From the NCBI RefSeq assembly GCF_900114255.1, contig NZ_FOSL01000020.1:1-64000 (forward strand): 64,000 bases of DNA. The letters are read 5' to 3'. The notes under the pieces were generated by a model that searched no databases, was not told the DNA's origin, and was given only the letters and a program-made list of their open reading frames with translations. Positions 16,895-25,962 of the stretch are shown here, piece by piece (the stretch's first letter is position 1; each line of letters opens with the position of its first letter). This stretch comes from Neomesorhizobium albiziae (GTDB lineage Bacteria; Pseudomonadota; Alphaproteobacteria; Rhizobiales; Rhizobiaceae). A program made the position numbers and the translations under genes.

Positions 16895-17296
16895 ATGTAT
16901 TCGAACCAAGGAGGACGTTCTATTCGGATCACTGGCATAGGCCTTATTCTTTTTGCCGTCGTACTTCTGACGGCCGCGCAGCTGATTATTAAAACCCGTC
17001 TTAATGAGCACGGTCCCATTCCGTTGGCTGGCGTTGACCTGCTGCACTACCTCACGATCGTGATCCTGGACGTGCGCCTTGTCGGAGGTTTTGCGATGCT
17101 CGCTGTGGCGGCGTTGGGCTGGTACGCCGGAATTTCTCGCGTGCCGCTATCGGTCGCTTTTCCGGCTGCAGCGCTCGCTTATCCTTTAATTTTTGTGGGG
17201 GCAATTGTCTTTCTGCGCGAGGATTTTTCCTGGCTGAGACTAGCGGGCAACATACTCATCGTTGGCGGCATACTCTTGGCAACTTCGGATCAATAA
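16895..17296 (+). CDS. Small EamA/ArnE-like four-helix membrane transporter
   Basis: 133 residues with four predicted membrane helices (about 9-32, 47-68, 80-100, 108-130). The AAQLIIKTRLN segment and the short length match the ArnE/ArnF and SMR-related half-transporters that flip undecaprenyl-phosphate sugars. ATG 16895 is chosen because upstream codons lack hydrophobic or family-like content. Being last in the operon, it could flip the finished lipid-linked sugar, perhaps made by the GT2 at 9.1 kb. A second subunit is not seen here, so it may work as a homodimer. Confidence 0.72.
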   Translation: MYSNQGGRSIRITGIGLILFAVVLLTAAQLIIKTRLNEHGPIPLAGVDLLHYLTIVILDVRLVGGFAMLAVAALGWYAGISRVPLSVAFPAAALAYPLIFVGAIVFLREDFSWLRLAGNILIVGGILLATSDQ

Positions 17297-17430
17297 GCAT
17301 GTAAATGGGAAGACGTAATTCTTGGCCACCAGCAATTTCTAGCCCCTATTTGTTACAGCTCTCGGAGCGGGCGCAATGTTATCACCTTTTGTTGGACAAT
17401 CGGCGGCAAAGCTGGTTAAGCCTTTAGGAA

Positions 17431-19074
17431 CTAGAAACCGAGACAACAAATATCAGCGTCCCGATATTGTATGGGTAGCTTCGCAAACTGAAGAGTCTGG
17501 CAACGTACAACGTACCCACTGGTGCTGAACCGCTTGTAGAGATTGAGCCACTCCTGTGGAGTTCGATCCGGATCAAGCGTGCCCTTCAGATATTCATCGT
17601 ACCACACATACAGGAAATCGAGTGTGCGAGGATGCTCACGCATCGCGTTGTATGTCGCAACGTCGACAACGACATGTTCGTCATCCTTGGTTATACCGCA
17701 GCGATTGGCGAGCGCACGGACCCTGTTGTTGAATGTAGGCCAGTCGCGCTGCAGTGACACGTAATAGGATTCGTAGCCTTGTGCCAATTGGGGCGTCAGA
17801 AAGAACCAAGCAACGAGAGCGCTCACGATACAGGTCGCAGACGAAAGAATTGACCATCGCTTGAGCCACTTAAGACCAACCGCCTCAGCGATATGTACTC
17901 CGGCGATAGCTAGCAAGAGTGCACTCAACAGATTGCGGAAATGTGCGCGATAAAACACGCCGCCGAAATCGAACAACGAGTAAAACAGAACGAGGAATGC
18001 ACTAAGCGCCCACAGCGCGCGCGCATCAACCGCAACATTCTTGACGAACAGCCACCATTGTCGTCGTCGGAGCGTGACGTAGTGAGCGCGCCATAGTAGC
18101 CTCAAAGCGTAGGCGAAGCCCAGTACCAACCCAAGCAGGTTAAAACTGACTACCACAGCTATCGGTGGATTTACGATCAATGCCACCGCCTCGGGCAACT
18201 GCGGCACCGGGATACTCATCGCTTCTACGTATTGGAAAAAGAACTGCCTCTCGAAATGTACGGCACGATGCACCATACGTTCGATCAATGAGTATCCCGC
18301 CAACTGATTCGTAAGAACAACGCCATGTGTTTTGGCGATCACCGCTTCAAGTTCCGGATCCTCCGGGCATCGGAATTGGTTGTGAACCAGGGACTGGACG
18401 CTCAGAAGCACAAGCAACCCGCCCACCCCGACTGCCAACCATCTATGACTCCGGAGGAGATACACGCACGTCAGAAAGCTGAGGGGCATCACAAGCAAGC
18501 CCTGGGGATGCACGAACAGCGAAAGCAGAATCGCAAAAAGATGCACTGCCAAAACGCTAACAGTCCCCCACAGCGGGACCGGTTCTTGGCTCGCAACCAT
18601 CCATGTTACCAAGCACATGGTAATCTGCAGTGTCACCAAATACTCCCACCGCGACAGGACCAGCCCGGCCCCGCTCAACCCGATGAAGCCGCCGCAAAGT
18701 ATCGCAAGCGACCAACCCCAGTTCATCGATGTTGACTGTTGCTGTCGGACCAACATAGTTGTGGCTACAGCCAAGCCCGCAATTGATCCCAAAGGGAGGA
18801 GGCGCACCCCCACCCAGTTGGGCCACCCATCAATCCAGGAGAACACAATGTGTGATGGCACGAAGACGAATGGCACAGCTTTCGGCTCAGCGCATACTGG
18901 GAAGAAGCTGTATAGAAGGAACCCGTCAATGAACGCTCGACCGTAGAGGCGGCGGAATGATGCTTCATCATAGAACAATGGCACATCGAGCCATGCCAGC
19001 ATGTAAAGCGCAATAGCGAAAAGCGCGCCACAAACGAGGACCGATTGCCTTCGACTCTTTAGGTTGCCGTCCAT
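17431..19074 (-). CDS. Polytopic membrane protein, possible GT-C glycosyltransferase
   Basis: About 547 residues with roughly ten hydrophobic helices spread over residues 10-430 and a soluble C-terminal tail ending in paired cysteines. The first periplasmic loop holds FYDEASFRR, an acidic motif in the place where GT-C enzymes keep their catalytic Asp/Glu. No named family is obvious. It may use the flipped undecaprenyl-phosphate sugar to decorate a surface glycan, as GtrC-type proteins do in three-gene gtr modules with GtrA/GtrB. It converges on the operon from the right and has its own promoter region. Start at MDGNLKSRRQ is preferred; ATG 19092 is possible. Confidence 0.65.
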   Translation of the reverse strand: MDGNLKSRRQSVLVCGALFAIALYMLAWLDVPLFYDEASFRRLYGRAFIDGFLLYSFFPVCAEPKAVPFVFVPSHIVFSWIDGWPNWVGVRLLPLGSIAGLAVATTMLVRQQQSTSMNWGWSLAILCGGFIGLSGAGLVLSRWEYLVTLQITMCLVTWMVASQEPVPLWGTVSVLAVHLFAILLSLFVHPQGLLVMPLSFLTCVYLLRSHRWLAVGVGGLLVLLSVQSLVHNQFRCPEDPELEAVIAKTHGVVLTNQLAGYSLIERMVHRAVHFERQFFFQYVEAMSIPVPQLPEAVALIVNPPIAVVVSFNLLGLVLGFAYALRLLWRAHYVTLRRRQWWLFVKNVAVDARALWALSAFLVLFYSLFDFGGVFYRAHFRNLLSALLLAIAGVHIAEAVGLKWLKRWSILSSATCIVSALVAWFFLTPQLAQGYESYYVSLQRDWPTFNNRVRALANRCGITKDDEHVVVDVATYNAMREHPRTLDFLYVWYDEYLKGTLDPDRTPQEWLNLYKRFSTSGYVVRCQTLQFAKLPIQYRDADICCLGF

Positions 19075-19476
19075 CCACCAAACCCGCGCCAAGGTCGCCG
19101 ACTATCAGATATTTACCCTGTGAGCCAGCACGCGCTTAAAGATGTCGCCGGCTTACGAAGTAGGGAAATTGGCTGCACAGATGAGGAAATGTCTGCATGG
19201 GCGTCAAAGGGTTTCGTCTCTAGCCTCGCAACAGGTATAACTCCTTGCATTCACTATGTCTTATGACCTGGCACTGATATCCAACGTTCAAACACCCAAT
19301 TGTAGACTAAAGGCTTTTTTTGCTTGCGGTCCACATTATATGAAATGGCGTCCCTCCCATTACCGGCTCGCACACAAATTTGACAAAATTTCCCATGTCG
19401 CCCATCTGCAGGCACCATCGCCGGGCCCTAGCGGAACAAACCCGTCGCAGAAAATGAAATAAAGGTTGGACAAACA
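19075..19476. other. AT-rich gap at the right edge of the glycan locus
   Basis: About 400 bases with no convincing gene. It contains T- and A-runs near 19311-19322 and marks the change from low to high G+C. It must carry the promoters of the polytopic protein gene (leftward) and the GT4 gene (rightward). No direct repeat of the tRNA-Gln end was found here. Confidence 0.4.
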
Positions 19477-20430
19477 TTGATCGACTGGCTGCTGGTTGCC
19501 CGATCCAACAACTACGGCCTGACACGCGACGCGGAGATTCTCGCGGCAGCGATTCGCGGCGTCGGCCGCACCAGCGCGTTTGCGGAGACGCGTCAACGCG
19601 GCCTTCTGGAGCGGCTTTTGCGCCGCAAGCGCGCCGGCCACATCCTCCATATCGAGCGTGTCTTCCCCCGCTGGTTCTCGGCGGCCCGCGAGAACTGGCT
19701 TATCCCCAATCAGGAGCGCTTTCCCCGCCGCCATCTCGGCAGATTGCGGCGCGTCGACCGGGTACTGGCCAAGACCCGCCATGCGGAAGAGATTTTCGCG
19801 GCCCTCGGTCGGCCGGTCTCCTATCTCGGCTTCACCTCGGAGGACCGTTTCGACGCTGCCGTCGCGAAGAACTGGAACAGCTTCTTCCATCTCGCCGGCG
19901 GCAGCACACTGAAAGGCACGGAGGACGTTCTGGCGCTCTGGGAAGCCCATCCTGAATGGCCAGAACTCGTGCTGGTTCAGAAAAAGGCCAACGCGCCGAC
20001 AAAAGTTCCGGCGAACGTCACCCTGATCTCCGGTTTCATCGACGACGCGCGGTTGCGCCAGTTGCAGAACGAATCCGGCATCCATCTCTGCCCGTCGCGC
20101 TCCGAAGGCTGGGGCCACAACATCCTTGAGGCCCTTTCGGCCGCTTGCGTCGCAGTGGTCACCGACGCTGCACCCATGAACGAGCATGTCGATGCCAGCT
20201 GCGGTGTTTTGGTCGCCGCCGGCCGCTCCGAAGCCCGCCACCTCGGCACCAACTATTTTGTCGACCGGCCTGCCCTGGAACAGGCGATCGAGCGGCTGAT
20301 TGCGATGCCGGACGCCGACAAGATGAAGATCGGCGAAGCGGCAAGGCGGCGCTTCCAGTCGATCGACCGCGATTTTCACGGGCGGGTGCAGGCGATTTTC
20401 GGCCCCTCCGAGCGAGGCGACCAGCGGTGA
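19477..20430 (+). CDS. GT4-type (glycosyltransferase group 1) protein
   Basis: 317 residues of GT-B fold. The C-terminal domain has the family signature HLCPSRSEGWGHNILEALSA (about 207-226), with the EX7E-type glutamates that contact the donor phosphate. The N-terminal half is short, giving a compact enzyme. The start is TTG 19477 after AAAGGTTGGA; no good ATG precedes the first strand IDWLLVARS. Its base composition matches the core genome rather than the island. It overlaps the downstream endonuclease gene by GTGA, so the two are co-translated, a surprising pairing. Confidence 0.85.
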   Translation: MIDWLLVARSNNYGLTRDAEILAAAIRGVGRTSAFAETRQRGLLERLLRRKRAGHILHIERVFPRWFSAARENWLIPNQERFPRRHLGRLRRVDRVLAKTRHAEEIFAALGRPVSYLGFTSEDRFDAAVAKNWNSFFHLAGGSTLKGTEDVLALWEAHPEWPELVLVQKKANAPTKVPANVTLISGFIDDARLRQLQNESGIHLCPSRSEGWGHNILEALSAACVAVVTDAAPMNEHVDASCGVLVAAGRSEARHLGTNYFVDRPALEQAIERLIAMPDADKMKIGEAARRRFQSIDRDFHGRVQAIFGPSERGDQR

Positions 20431-20864
20431 CACGCATAAACTGCGTGCCGCCTTCCGAACTCAGCGGGCCGCATCTGGTGGCCGAATATTGGGAACTGCC
20501 GCGTGTCTTTGCGCTGGCCCGCGCGGCAGCACTGCGGGGCGAAAGCCCAGCCGACCCGTGCAACCCGCGTTTCTACACGCTCGGCGCCGGGCATATCCGC
20601 TTTTTCTATTGCCGCCTGGGTTATCTCGCCAGACGGCAGGCCAGCCTCGTGCAGGAAATGCTGGCGCGCGGCTACAGACCGGCCTTTGTCGCCACGGCGG
20701 AGCTTATGGCGGGCATCCCTCAGGAATGGTGCGAAGACTGGGAGCCGCCGGCGGTGGCCATCGCGGCAAATCGGGCGCGCATTGCCGAGCGCCTGTTGCA
20801 GCAACAATCCCGTAAACCATCGAAAGCCCAGTTGCGGATCTCGGCTGAGCGTTCCGCGCTTTAA
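20427..20864 (+). CDS. T4 endonuclease V-like pyrimidine-dimer DNA glycosylase
   Basis: 145 residues that align end to end with T4 DenV: MTRINCVPPSEL, then HLVAEYWELPRVF, TLGAGHIRFFY and GIPQEW. In DenV, Thr2 (the N-terminal nucleophile after Met removal) and Glu23 do the glycosylase/AP-lyase chemistry, and both are present, as are Arg3, His16 and Arg26. Arg22, invariant in DenV, is Trp here (codon TGG, one transition from CGG). The start is the GTG inside the GTGA overlap with the GT4 gene; only this start places Thr at position 2. It should act on UV-damaged DNA, but activity is uncertain because of the Arg22 change. Confidence 0.9.
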   Translation: MTRINCVPPSELSGPHLVAEYWELPRVFALARAAALRGESPADPCNPRFYTLGAGHIRFFYCRLGYLARRQASLVQEMLARGYRPAFVATAELMAGIPQEWCEDWEPPAVAIAANRARIAERLLQQQSRKPSKAQLRISAERSAL

Positions 20865-20931
20865 GTCTTTGATTTTTACGCATGTTGCTGTCGCAAACCG
20901 CTGCACTTTGCGCGACGTGCGTTAGCGCTGG

Positions 20932-23900
20932 CTAGCTTGCTTCGCGCAACTGCTCTGCTTCCTGTAGATCGACCGAAACAAGCTGGCTGACGCCCTGCTC
21001 CGCCATGGTGACGCCGAACAGCCGGTTCATGCGCGCCATGGTGATGGGATTGTGGGTGATGATGACGAAGCGCGTTTCGGTCGTCTTGGCCATCTCGTCC
21101 ATCAGGTTGCAGAAACGCTCGACATTGTGGTCATCGAGCGGCGCGTCGACCTCGTCGAGCACGCAGATCGGCGCCGGATTCGTGAGGAACACCGCAAAGA
21201 TCAGCGCCATCGCGGTCAGCGCCTGCTCGCCGCCGGAAAGCAGCGTCATCGTCTGCGGCTTCTTGCCGGGCGGACGCGCAAGGATTTCGAGCCCGGCTTC
21301 CAGCGGATCCTCGGATTCGACCAGTTGCAGCTCCGCCGTGCCGCCGCCGAAAAGATGCGTGAACAGCCGCTGGAAATGGCCATTGACCACGTCGAACGCC
21401 GCAAGCAGCCTTTCGCGGCCTTCCCGGTTCAGGCTCTGGATCGCCTGGCGCAGCTTGCGGATCGCCTCGATGATGTCCTCGCGCTCGGAAACGATGGTTT
21501 CCAGCCGCTCGGAGAGCTCCTTCTGCTCTTCCTCGGCGCGCAGGTTGACGGCGCCCAGCCGTTCGCGCTCTATCTTCAGACGTTCCAGCTGCCGCTCGAT
21601 CTCGCCCATGTCTGGCAGCGGGCTGTCGGCTTCCAGGCCGGTGTAGCGGATGACCAGATGCGGCGGCGTGTTCAGCGCTTCCTGGATGCGCGCCTCTACC
21701 TCCTTGCGGCGGTCGTCGGCGGCGGTCAGCCGCTCCTCGGCGCGGACGCGGTTTTCACGCGCTTCCGAAAGCGTCTGGATCGCGGCGGTAGCCGCCTTGT
21801 CGCAGGCTGCCTGCCGGTTTTCGGCCTCCTGCAGGCGGTCGGCGGCGGCCTTGCGCAGGACTTCTGCTTCGCTCAGCTGCGACATCAGCGCTCGCCGTCG
21901 CGCCTCGATCTCGTCCGGTGCGTCGGCCAACTCTTCATGCTCGCGCGCCGCTTCGGCGCGACGATCGGCAAGCGAGGCGATCTGCCGGTCAGCATTTTCC
22001 GCGCGCAAGGTCCAGCTCCGGCCCTCGGCAGCGATCGCTTCCAGCCGGCGCATTCGCGCTTCGGCCTCGCGCTTCAGCCCGTCATGCGCGGCGCGCGCGT
22101 CGGCAAGGGCTGCGCGGTCGCCCGACACATCGGCGGACATGCGGTCAAGCCGCGATTGCAGGTCGCCCAGATCGGGCGCACCGGCAAACTGTTCCTCGGC
22201 CTCGATAAAGGCGGCACTCGCCTCCTCATGGCTCTCGGCGACGCGGGCGCGTGCTTCCTCAAGGGCTGCGCGGCGACTCGACAGCTCGCCCGCCGCCTTT
22301 TCGGCGCGCTCCAGCGCATCGCGGGCTTCGCTGACGCGGTGCTGCGCGTCGCGCCAATCCTGCCTCGCCAGCCGCTCGGCTTCGGTCGCCTGCCGGACGC
22401 CGGCTTCCGCCGCAGCCAGCGCTTCCTCGGCCTGTCGCACCTTCACGGTCGCGGCGACCGCGTCGGCGTCGAGTTCGGCCAACCTGTTCTTCTGCGCCAG
22501 GCGCTGTGCTGCCGGCGTCGGTGCGTCCGCACTTGCGGTAAAACCGTCCCAGCGCCACAAGGCGCCGTCGTGGCTGACCAACCGCTGGCCGGGTTTCAGC
22601 AAGGCCTGCAAGCGAGGCCCATCGGCGGCTTCAACAACGCCGACTTGCTGCAGCCGTCGCGCCAGCTGCCGCGGCGCATGCACGATTTCGATCAGCGGGC
22701 GGGCGCCAGCCGGCAGCGTCGGGTCGCCAGCGTCGGGCGCCACGTCGCCCCAATGCGCAGGGGCGCTGCGGTCGAGCGGTATGTCGAGGTCTTCGCCGAG
22801 GGCTGCACCCAGCGCCGTCTCGAAGCCGCGTTCGACCTTCACCTGCTCCAGAACAGCGGGGAAAAGGCCGCCGGAAACCGCATTCAGGATTTTCGCCAGC
22901 GTGCGCGCTTCGGTTTCGATACGCGCCAACTCGGCCTTGGCTTCCTGCAGGGGCGGACGCGACGCGCCTTCGCGCTGGCGCGCTTCGGTGACTGCTTTTT
23001 CCGCGGCGATGGCATTCGCCTCGGCCTCTTCGACCGCAGCCGTCGCTTCCTCGACGATGATCCGCTTTTCCACCGGATCGGCCAAACCGCTGATCCTCGA
23101 AGCGATTTCGGCCGCTTCGCGGTCGACATCGGCGAGCTGGCGGGCAAGACGGTCGCGCCGTTCGGCAGCGTCACGCATGCCCCGCTCCGCCTGGCTTCGG
23201 GCAGCAGAAGCCTCTGCGCGCTCCGCCGTGAGGGCTGAAAGCGCCGCCTCGCTGAGCGTCAATTTCGCGGACGCTTCCTCGAAGGTTGCCCGCGCAGCGA
23301 TTTCACGCTCCGAGGCGCCTGCGTTTTCGGCATTCAGCGTCTCTTCTTCCTCAGCAAGACGCTGCAGCGTGTCGGCGTTGTCGCGCACCATCTGCTCTTC
23401 GCGCACGATGTCGGCGTCGAGCTGGAACAGGCGCTTCTCGATCTCGGCCTGGCGGGCGCGGATGCGGCCCGCCTCCTCCTCGATCTGGGCGCACGCGATC
23501 GACAGCCGCTGAAACGCAGCCGCGGCCTGCGCCTCGGCGTCGCGCAGTTCAGGCAGCCGGTGGGCGCCGATGGCCTGTTCCTTGGCCGCTTCCATCTGCT
23601 GGCTGGCCCGCTCGCCGACCAGAGCGGTTGCCGCGGCGAGCGCGGATTTCGCTTCGCTTTCCTGTGCCTTGGCCAGCGTCCAGCGCAAATGAAGCAAGGT
23701 CGCCTCCGCCTTGCGGATATCAGCGGAAAGGTTCTTGAAACGCGACGCCTGGCGCGCCTGGCGCTTCAGGCTGTCGATCTGGGCTTCGAGTTCGCCGACC
23801 ACATCGTCGAGCCGTTCGAGATTCTGCTCGGCGGCTCGCAGCCTCAGTTCAGCCTCATGCCGGCGCGTGTGCAGGCCGGAAATGCCGGCCGCCTCTTCCA

Positions 23901-24390
23901 GAAGCGCACGGCGCGCCTGGGGCTTGGCCTGGATCAGTTCGCCGATACGGCCTTGCCCCACCATCGACGGCGAGCGTGCGCCGGTCGACTGGTCGGCGAA
24001 CAACAGCTGCACGTCCTTGGCGCGGGCTTCCTTGCCATTGATGCGGTAGACGGAGCCCGCCTCGCGCTCGATGCGGCGCGACACCTGCAATTCGTCGGCA
24101 TCGTTGAAGGCGGCGGGAGCGCTGCGGTCGGCGTTGTCGAGGAAAAGCGTGACTTCCGCCGTATTGCGCGCCGGACGCGTCCCCGATCCGGAGAAGATCA
24201 CGTCGTCCATGCCGGAGGCGCGCATGTTCTTGTACGAGCTTTCGCCCATCACCCAGCGCAACGCTTCGACCAGATTGGATTTGCCGCAACCATTCGGTCC
24301 GACAATGCCGGTCAGCCCGCGTTCGATGACGAACTCGCCGGGCTCTACGAAGGATTTGAAACCAAGAAGGCGAAGTCGGGAGAACTTCAT
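20932..24390 (-). CDS. smc: Chromosome segregation ATPase SMC
   Basis: A 1152-residue SMC of the bacterial condensin complex, which loads on DNA and extrudes loops. The N-terminal head has Walker A GPNGCGKSNL (31-40). Two long Ala/Glu/Arg-rich coiled coils (about 170-490 and 660-950) flank a hinge near 500-620. The C-terminal head has signature LSGGEQALTAMALIF and Walker B CVLDEVDAPLDD. ScpA and ScpB are not in the window. It is followed by no gene on its strand and preceded by the dsbA-like gene 60 bases upstream, the usual rhizobial order. Confidence 0.97.
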   Translation of the reverse strand: MKFSRLRLLGFKSFVEPGEFVIERGLTGIVGPNGCGKSNLVEALRWVMGESSYKNMRASGMDDVIFSGSGTRPARNTAEVTLFLDNADRSAPAAFNDADELQVSRRIEREAGSVYRINGKEARAKDVQLLFADQSTGARSPSMVGQGRIGELIQAKPQARRALLEEAAGISGLHTRRHEAELRLRAAEQNLERLDDVVGELEAQIDSLKRQARQASRFKNLSADIRKAEATLLHLRWTLAKAQESEAKSALAAATALVGERASQQMEAAKEQAIGAHRLPELRDAEAQAAAAFQRLSIACAQIEEEAGRIRARQAEIEKRLFQLDADIVREEQMVRDNADTLQRLAEEEETLNAENAGASEREIAARATFEEASAKLTLSEAALSALTAERAEASAARSQAERGMRDAAERRDRLARQLADVDREAAEIASRISGLADPVEKRIIVEEATAAVEEAEANAIAAEKAVTEARQREGASRPPLQEAKAELARIETEARTLAKILNAVSGGLFPAVLEQVKVERGFETALGAALGEDLDIPLDRSAPAHWGDVAPDAGDPTLPAGARPLIEIVHAPRQLARRLQQVGVVEAADGPRLQALLKPGQRLVSHDGALWRWDGFTASADAPTPAAQRLAQKNRLAELDADAVAATVKVRQAEEALAAAEAGVRQATEAERLARQDWRDAQHRVSEARDALERAEKAAGELSSRRAALEEARARVAESHEEASAAFIEAEEQFAGAPDLGDLQSRLDRMSADVSGDRAALADARAAHDGLKREAEARMRRLEAIAAEGRSWTLRAENADRQIASLADRRAEAAREHEELADAPDEIEARRRALMSQLSEAEVLRKAAADRLQEAENRQAACDKAATAAIQTLSEARENRVRAEERLTAADDRRKEVEARIQEALNTPPHLVIRYTGLEADSPLPDMGEIERQLERLKIERERLGAVNLRAEEEQKELSERLETIVSEREDIIEAIRKLRQAIQSLNREGRERLLAAFDVVNGHFQRLFTHLFGGGTAELQLVESEDPLEAGLEILARPPGKKPQTMTLLSGGEQALTAMALIFAVFLTNPAPICVLDEVDAPLDDHNVERFCNLMDEMAKTTETRFVIITHNPITMARMNRLFGVTMAEQGVSQLVSVDLQEAEQLREAS

Positions 24391-24450
24391 CCGCGCGGTC
24401 CCGCAAAAACGGGCGCGAAGCCGCGCGGACGCCCCGGCTTAGCCGGAGGG

Positions 24451-25179
24451 TCAGAGCATGCCGTCGATGATCGCCGACATTTCGTCAATCGACATGGCTC
24501 CCGGGTATCTGTTCCCGTTGATGAAGAAGGTTGGCGTGGAATCCACGCCGAAATCGTTCGATCCGCGTTCGCGTACCGCTCTCACATCGTCCAGAAGCTT
24601 CTGGTCAGTCAAGCAGGCCTCGAACGACTCCTGTGAAAAACCGGCAAGTTTGGAGATCTGAAGCAGCGCCGCCTTGGCGTCTTGGACGCCGGCCCAGCTC
24701 TGCTGCTGCTTGAAGAGCACGTCGACCATAGGGAAATAATTGTCGTTGGAGCAGCGGGCGAGCATGAAACCTGCCTCGGCGCGCGGGTCGAACGGAAATT
24801 CGCGGAAAATCAGACGCACCTTGCCCGTGTCGATATATTTCTTCTTCAGTTCCGGCAGCGTCGTCTCGTGGAAGCTCGCGCAGTGCGGGCAGGTCATCGA
24901 GGCGTATTCGACGATGGTCACCGGCGCATCGTCCTTGCCGAGCGCCTTTTCCGGCAATGCGCCCGGTTCCATCAACTTGGCGACATCGACGGTGCCGGCA
25001 GCCTTCGGCGCTTCGACGGCCTTGGCAGCCGGCTCAGCCGGCTTTGCAGGATCGGCCGGGGCTGGCGTTGTATTCTGGGCGACCGCATCGCCATCATCGC
25101 TGCAAGCGGCAAGCACCATGGCCGCCGGAACGGCCAGAAGCGACGTAAGAACTGTTCTGCGCGGAAGCTGACGAAGCAT
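24451..25179 (-). CDS. DsbA-family thiol-disulfide lipoprotein
   Basis: 242 residues. MLRQLPRRTVL plus a hydrophobic helix and the lipobox LAAC (Cys26) mark a lipoprotein signal peptide. A Pro/Ala-rich linker follows, then a thioredoxin-fold domain with the active site CPHC (Cys97, Cys100) and a cis-Pro in STPTFFINGNRYPG. This is the DsbA/ScsC/BdbD type seen beside smc in rhizobia. It would oxidise or isomerise disulfides of exported proteins. ATG 25179 is chosen over a GTG three codons upstream. Confidence 0.92.
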   Translation of the reverse strand: MLRQLPRRTVLTSLLAVPAAMVLAACSDDGDAVAQNTTPAPADPAKPAEPAAKAVEAPKAAGTVDVAKLMEPGALPEKALGKDDAPVTIVEYASMTCPHCASFHETTLPELKKKYIDTGKVRLIFREFPFDPRAEAGFMLARCSNDNYFPMVDVLFKQQQSWAGVQDAKAALLQISKLAGFSQESFEACLTDQKLLDDVRAVRERGSNDFGVDSTPTFFINGNRYPGAMSIDEMSAIIDGML

Positions 25180-25316
25180 ACGAATCACCTGAAAACCCTG
25201 TTGATTTTTAATGCCTAAGCACCAGAAGGCGAGAGTTGGCGCGAATTAAGGCATCCATTTCCCCAAACCAATTAAGAAAAATGGAAACAGCGATCACGAA
25301 TTCGCGAGGAGGCCAG

Positions 25317-25820
25317 CTATTTTGGTTTACGGGAACCGACGATTGTGGCGCCCAGCCGCTCAAGTGACGCTCGCAGGCCCTCGTCCTCGATCTGCCCGAC
25401 AGTCCTGGCGATGTCCGACTTTTCCGGTTCCGTAAGTTGCCGCAACTGCGGCTTGCGGCGTTGTTCGGCCAAAACCACCGGCTTCTGCACGATCTTGATG
25501 CGGCCAACCGCCCGAAATCCCAGGAAGCTGTTGACCCGGCTGATGATTTCGCCGGTTTCATGCTGCAGGTGCAGGGCTACCGAGCCCTCGCAGGCGATGA
25601 TCAGCGTGGCCGGCTCGAACGGGTCGTCCTCGTGCATGCGGCGCGGCCAAACGATCTTTTCGGCACGGGTGCGGGTCGCCAGGCGCGGGCCAACGATCTC
25701 TTCCCAGGACTGGACAAGGCCGACAGAAATGCCCGCCCGCTTGCGCAGCACCGGATCGAGGATCTGGGTCGCGAGGTCGCTGACGGCGACAGGATTGCCG
25801 TGCCAGCCTTTCCCTGCCAT
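25317..25820 (-). CDS. DUF721 (DciA-like) protein
   Basis: 167 residues. The N-terminal half has the DUF721/DciA pattern: an amphipathic helix, then SWEEIVGPRLATRTRAEKI, then a segment ATLIIACEGSVALHLQHE that forms the KH-like fold. DciA loads the replicative helicase DnaB in bacteria lacking DnaC. The C-terminal third is charged and poorly conserved. ATG at 25820 agrees with the family start. In related genomes it lies directly opposite mutY; here a toxin-antitoxin pair occupies the gap. Confidence 0.85.
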   Translation of the reverse strand: MAGKGWHGNPVAVSDLATQILDPVLRKRAGISVGLVQSWEEIVGPRLATRTRAEKIVWPRRMHEDDPFEPATLIIACEGSVALHLQHETGEIISRVNSFLGFRAVGRIKIVQKPVVLAEQRRKPQLRQLTEPEKSDIARTVGQIEDEGLRASLERLGATIVGSRKPK

Positions 25821-25962
25821 GAACCGTCTCCTGCAATTTGCAAATCCGTTCGATCTTATCCTGGGACGTATCAATTGCGACGCCAAATGGAAAGATCGGC
25901 TTTTCGGCGGGAAAACCACCGCATCCATTGATGATCTTAAAAGCATATGCTATGAATTACAC

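Noticed and set aside
6116-20000. Genomic island with att sites at tRNA-Gln
   Set aside because: No repeat of the tRNA 3' end and no integrase were found in the window, so attachment sites are not annotated.
20145-20426. Upstream extension of the endonuclease V frame
   Set aside because: It runs inside the GT4 gene in another frame; only the GTG at 20427 places Thr at residue 2 as in T4 DenV.
21052-23512. Long + strand open frames (728 and 620 codons) opposite smc
   Set aside because: They are antisense to the coiled-coil part of smc, have low-complexity translations and no ribosome site; they arise from high-G+C codon bias.
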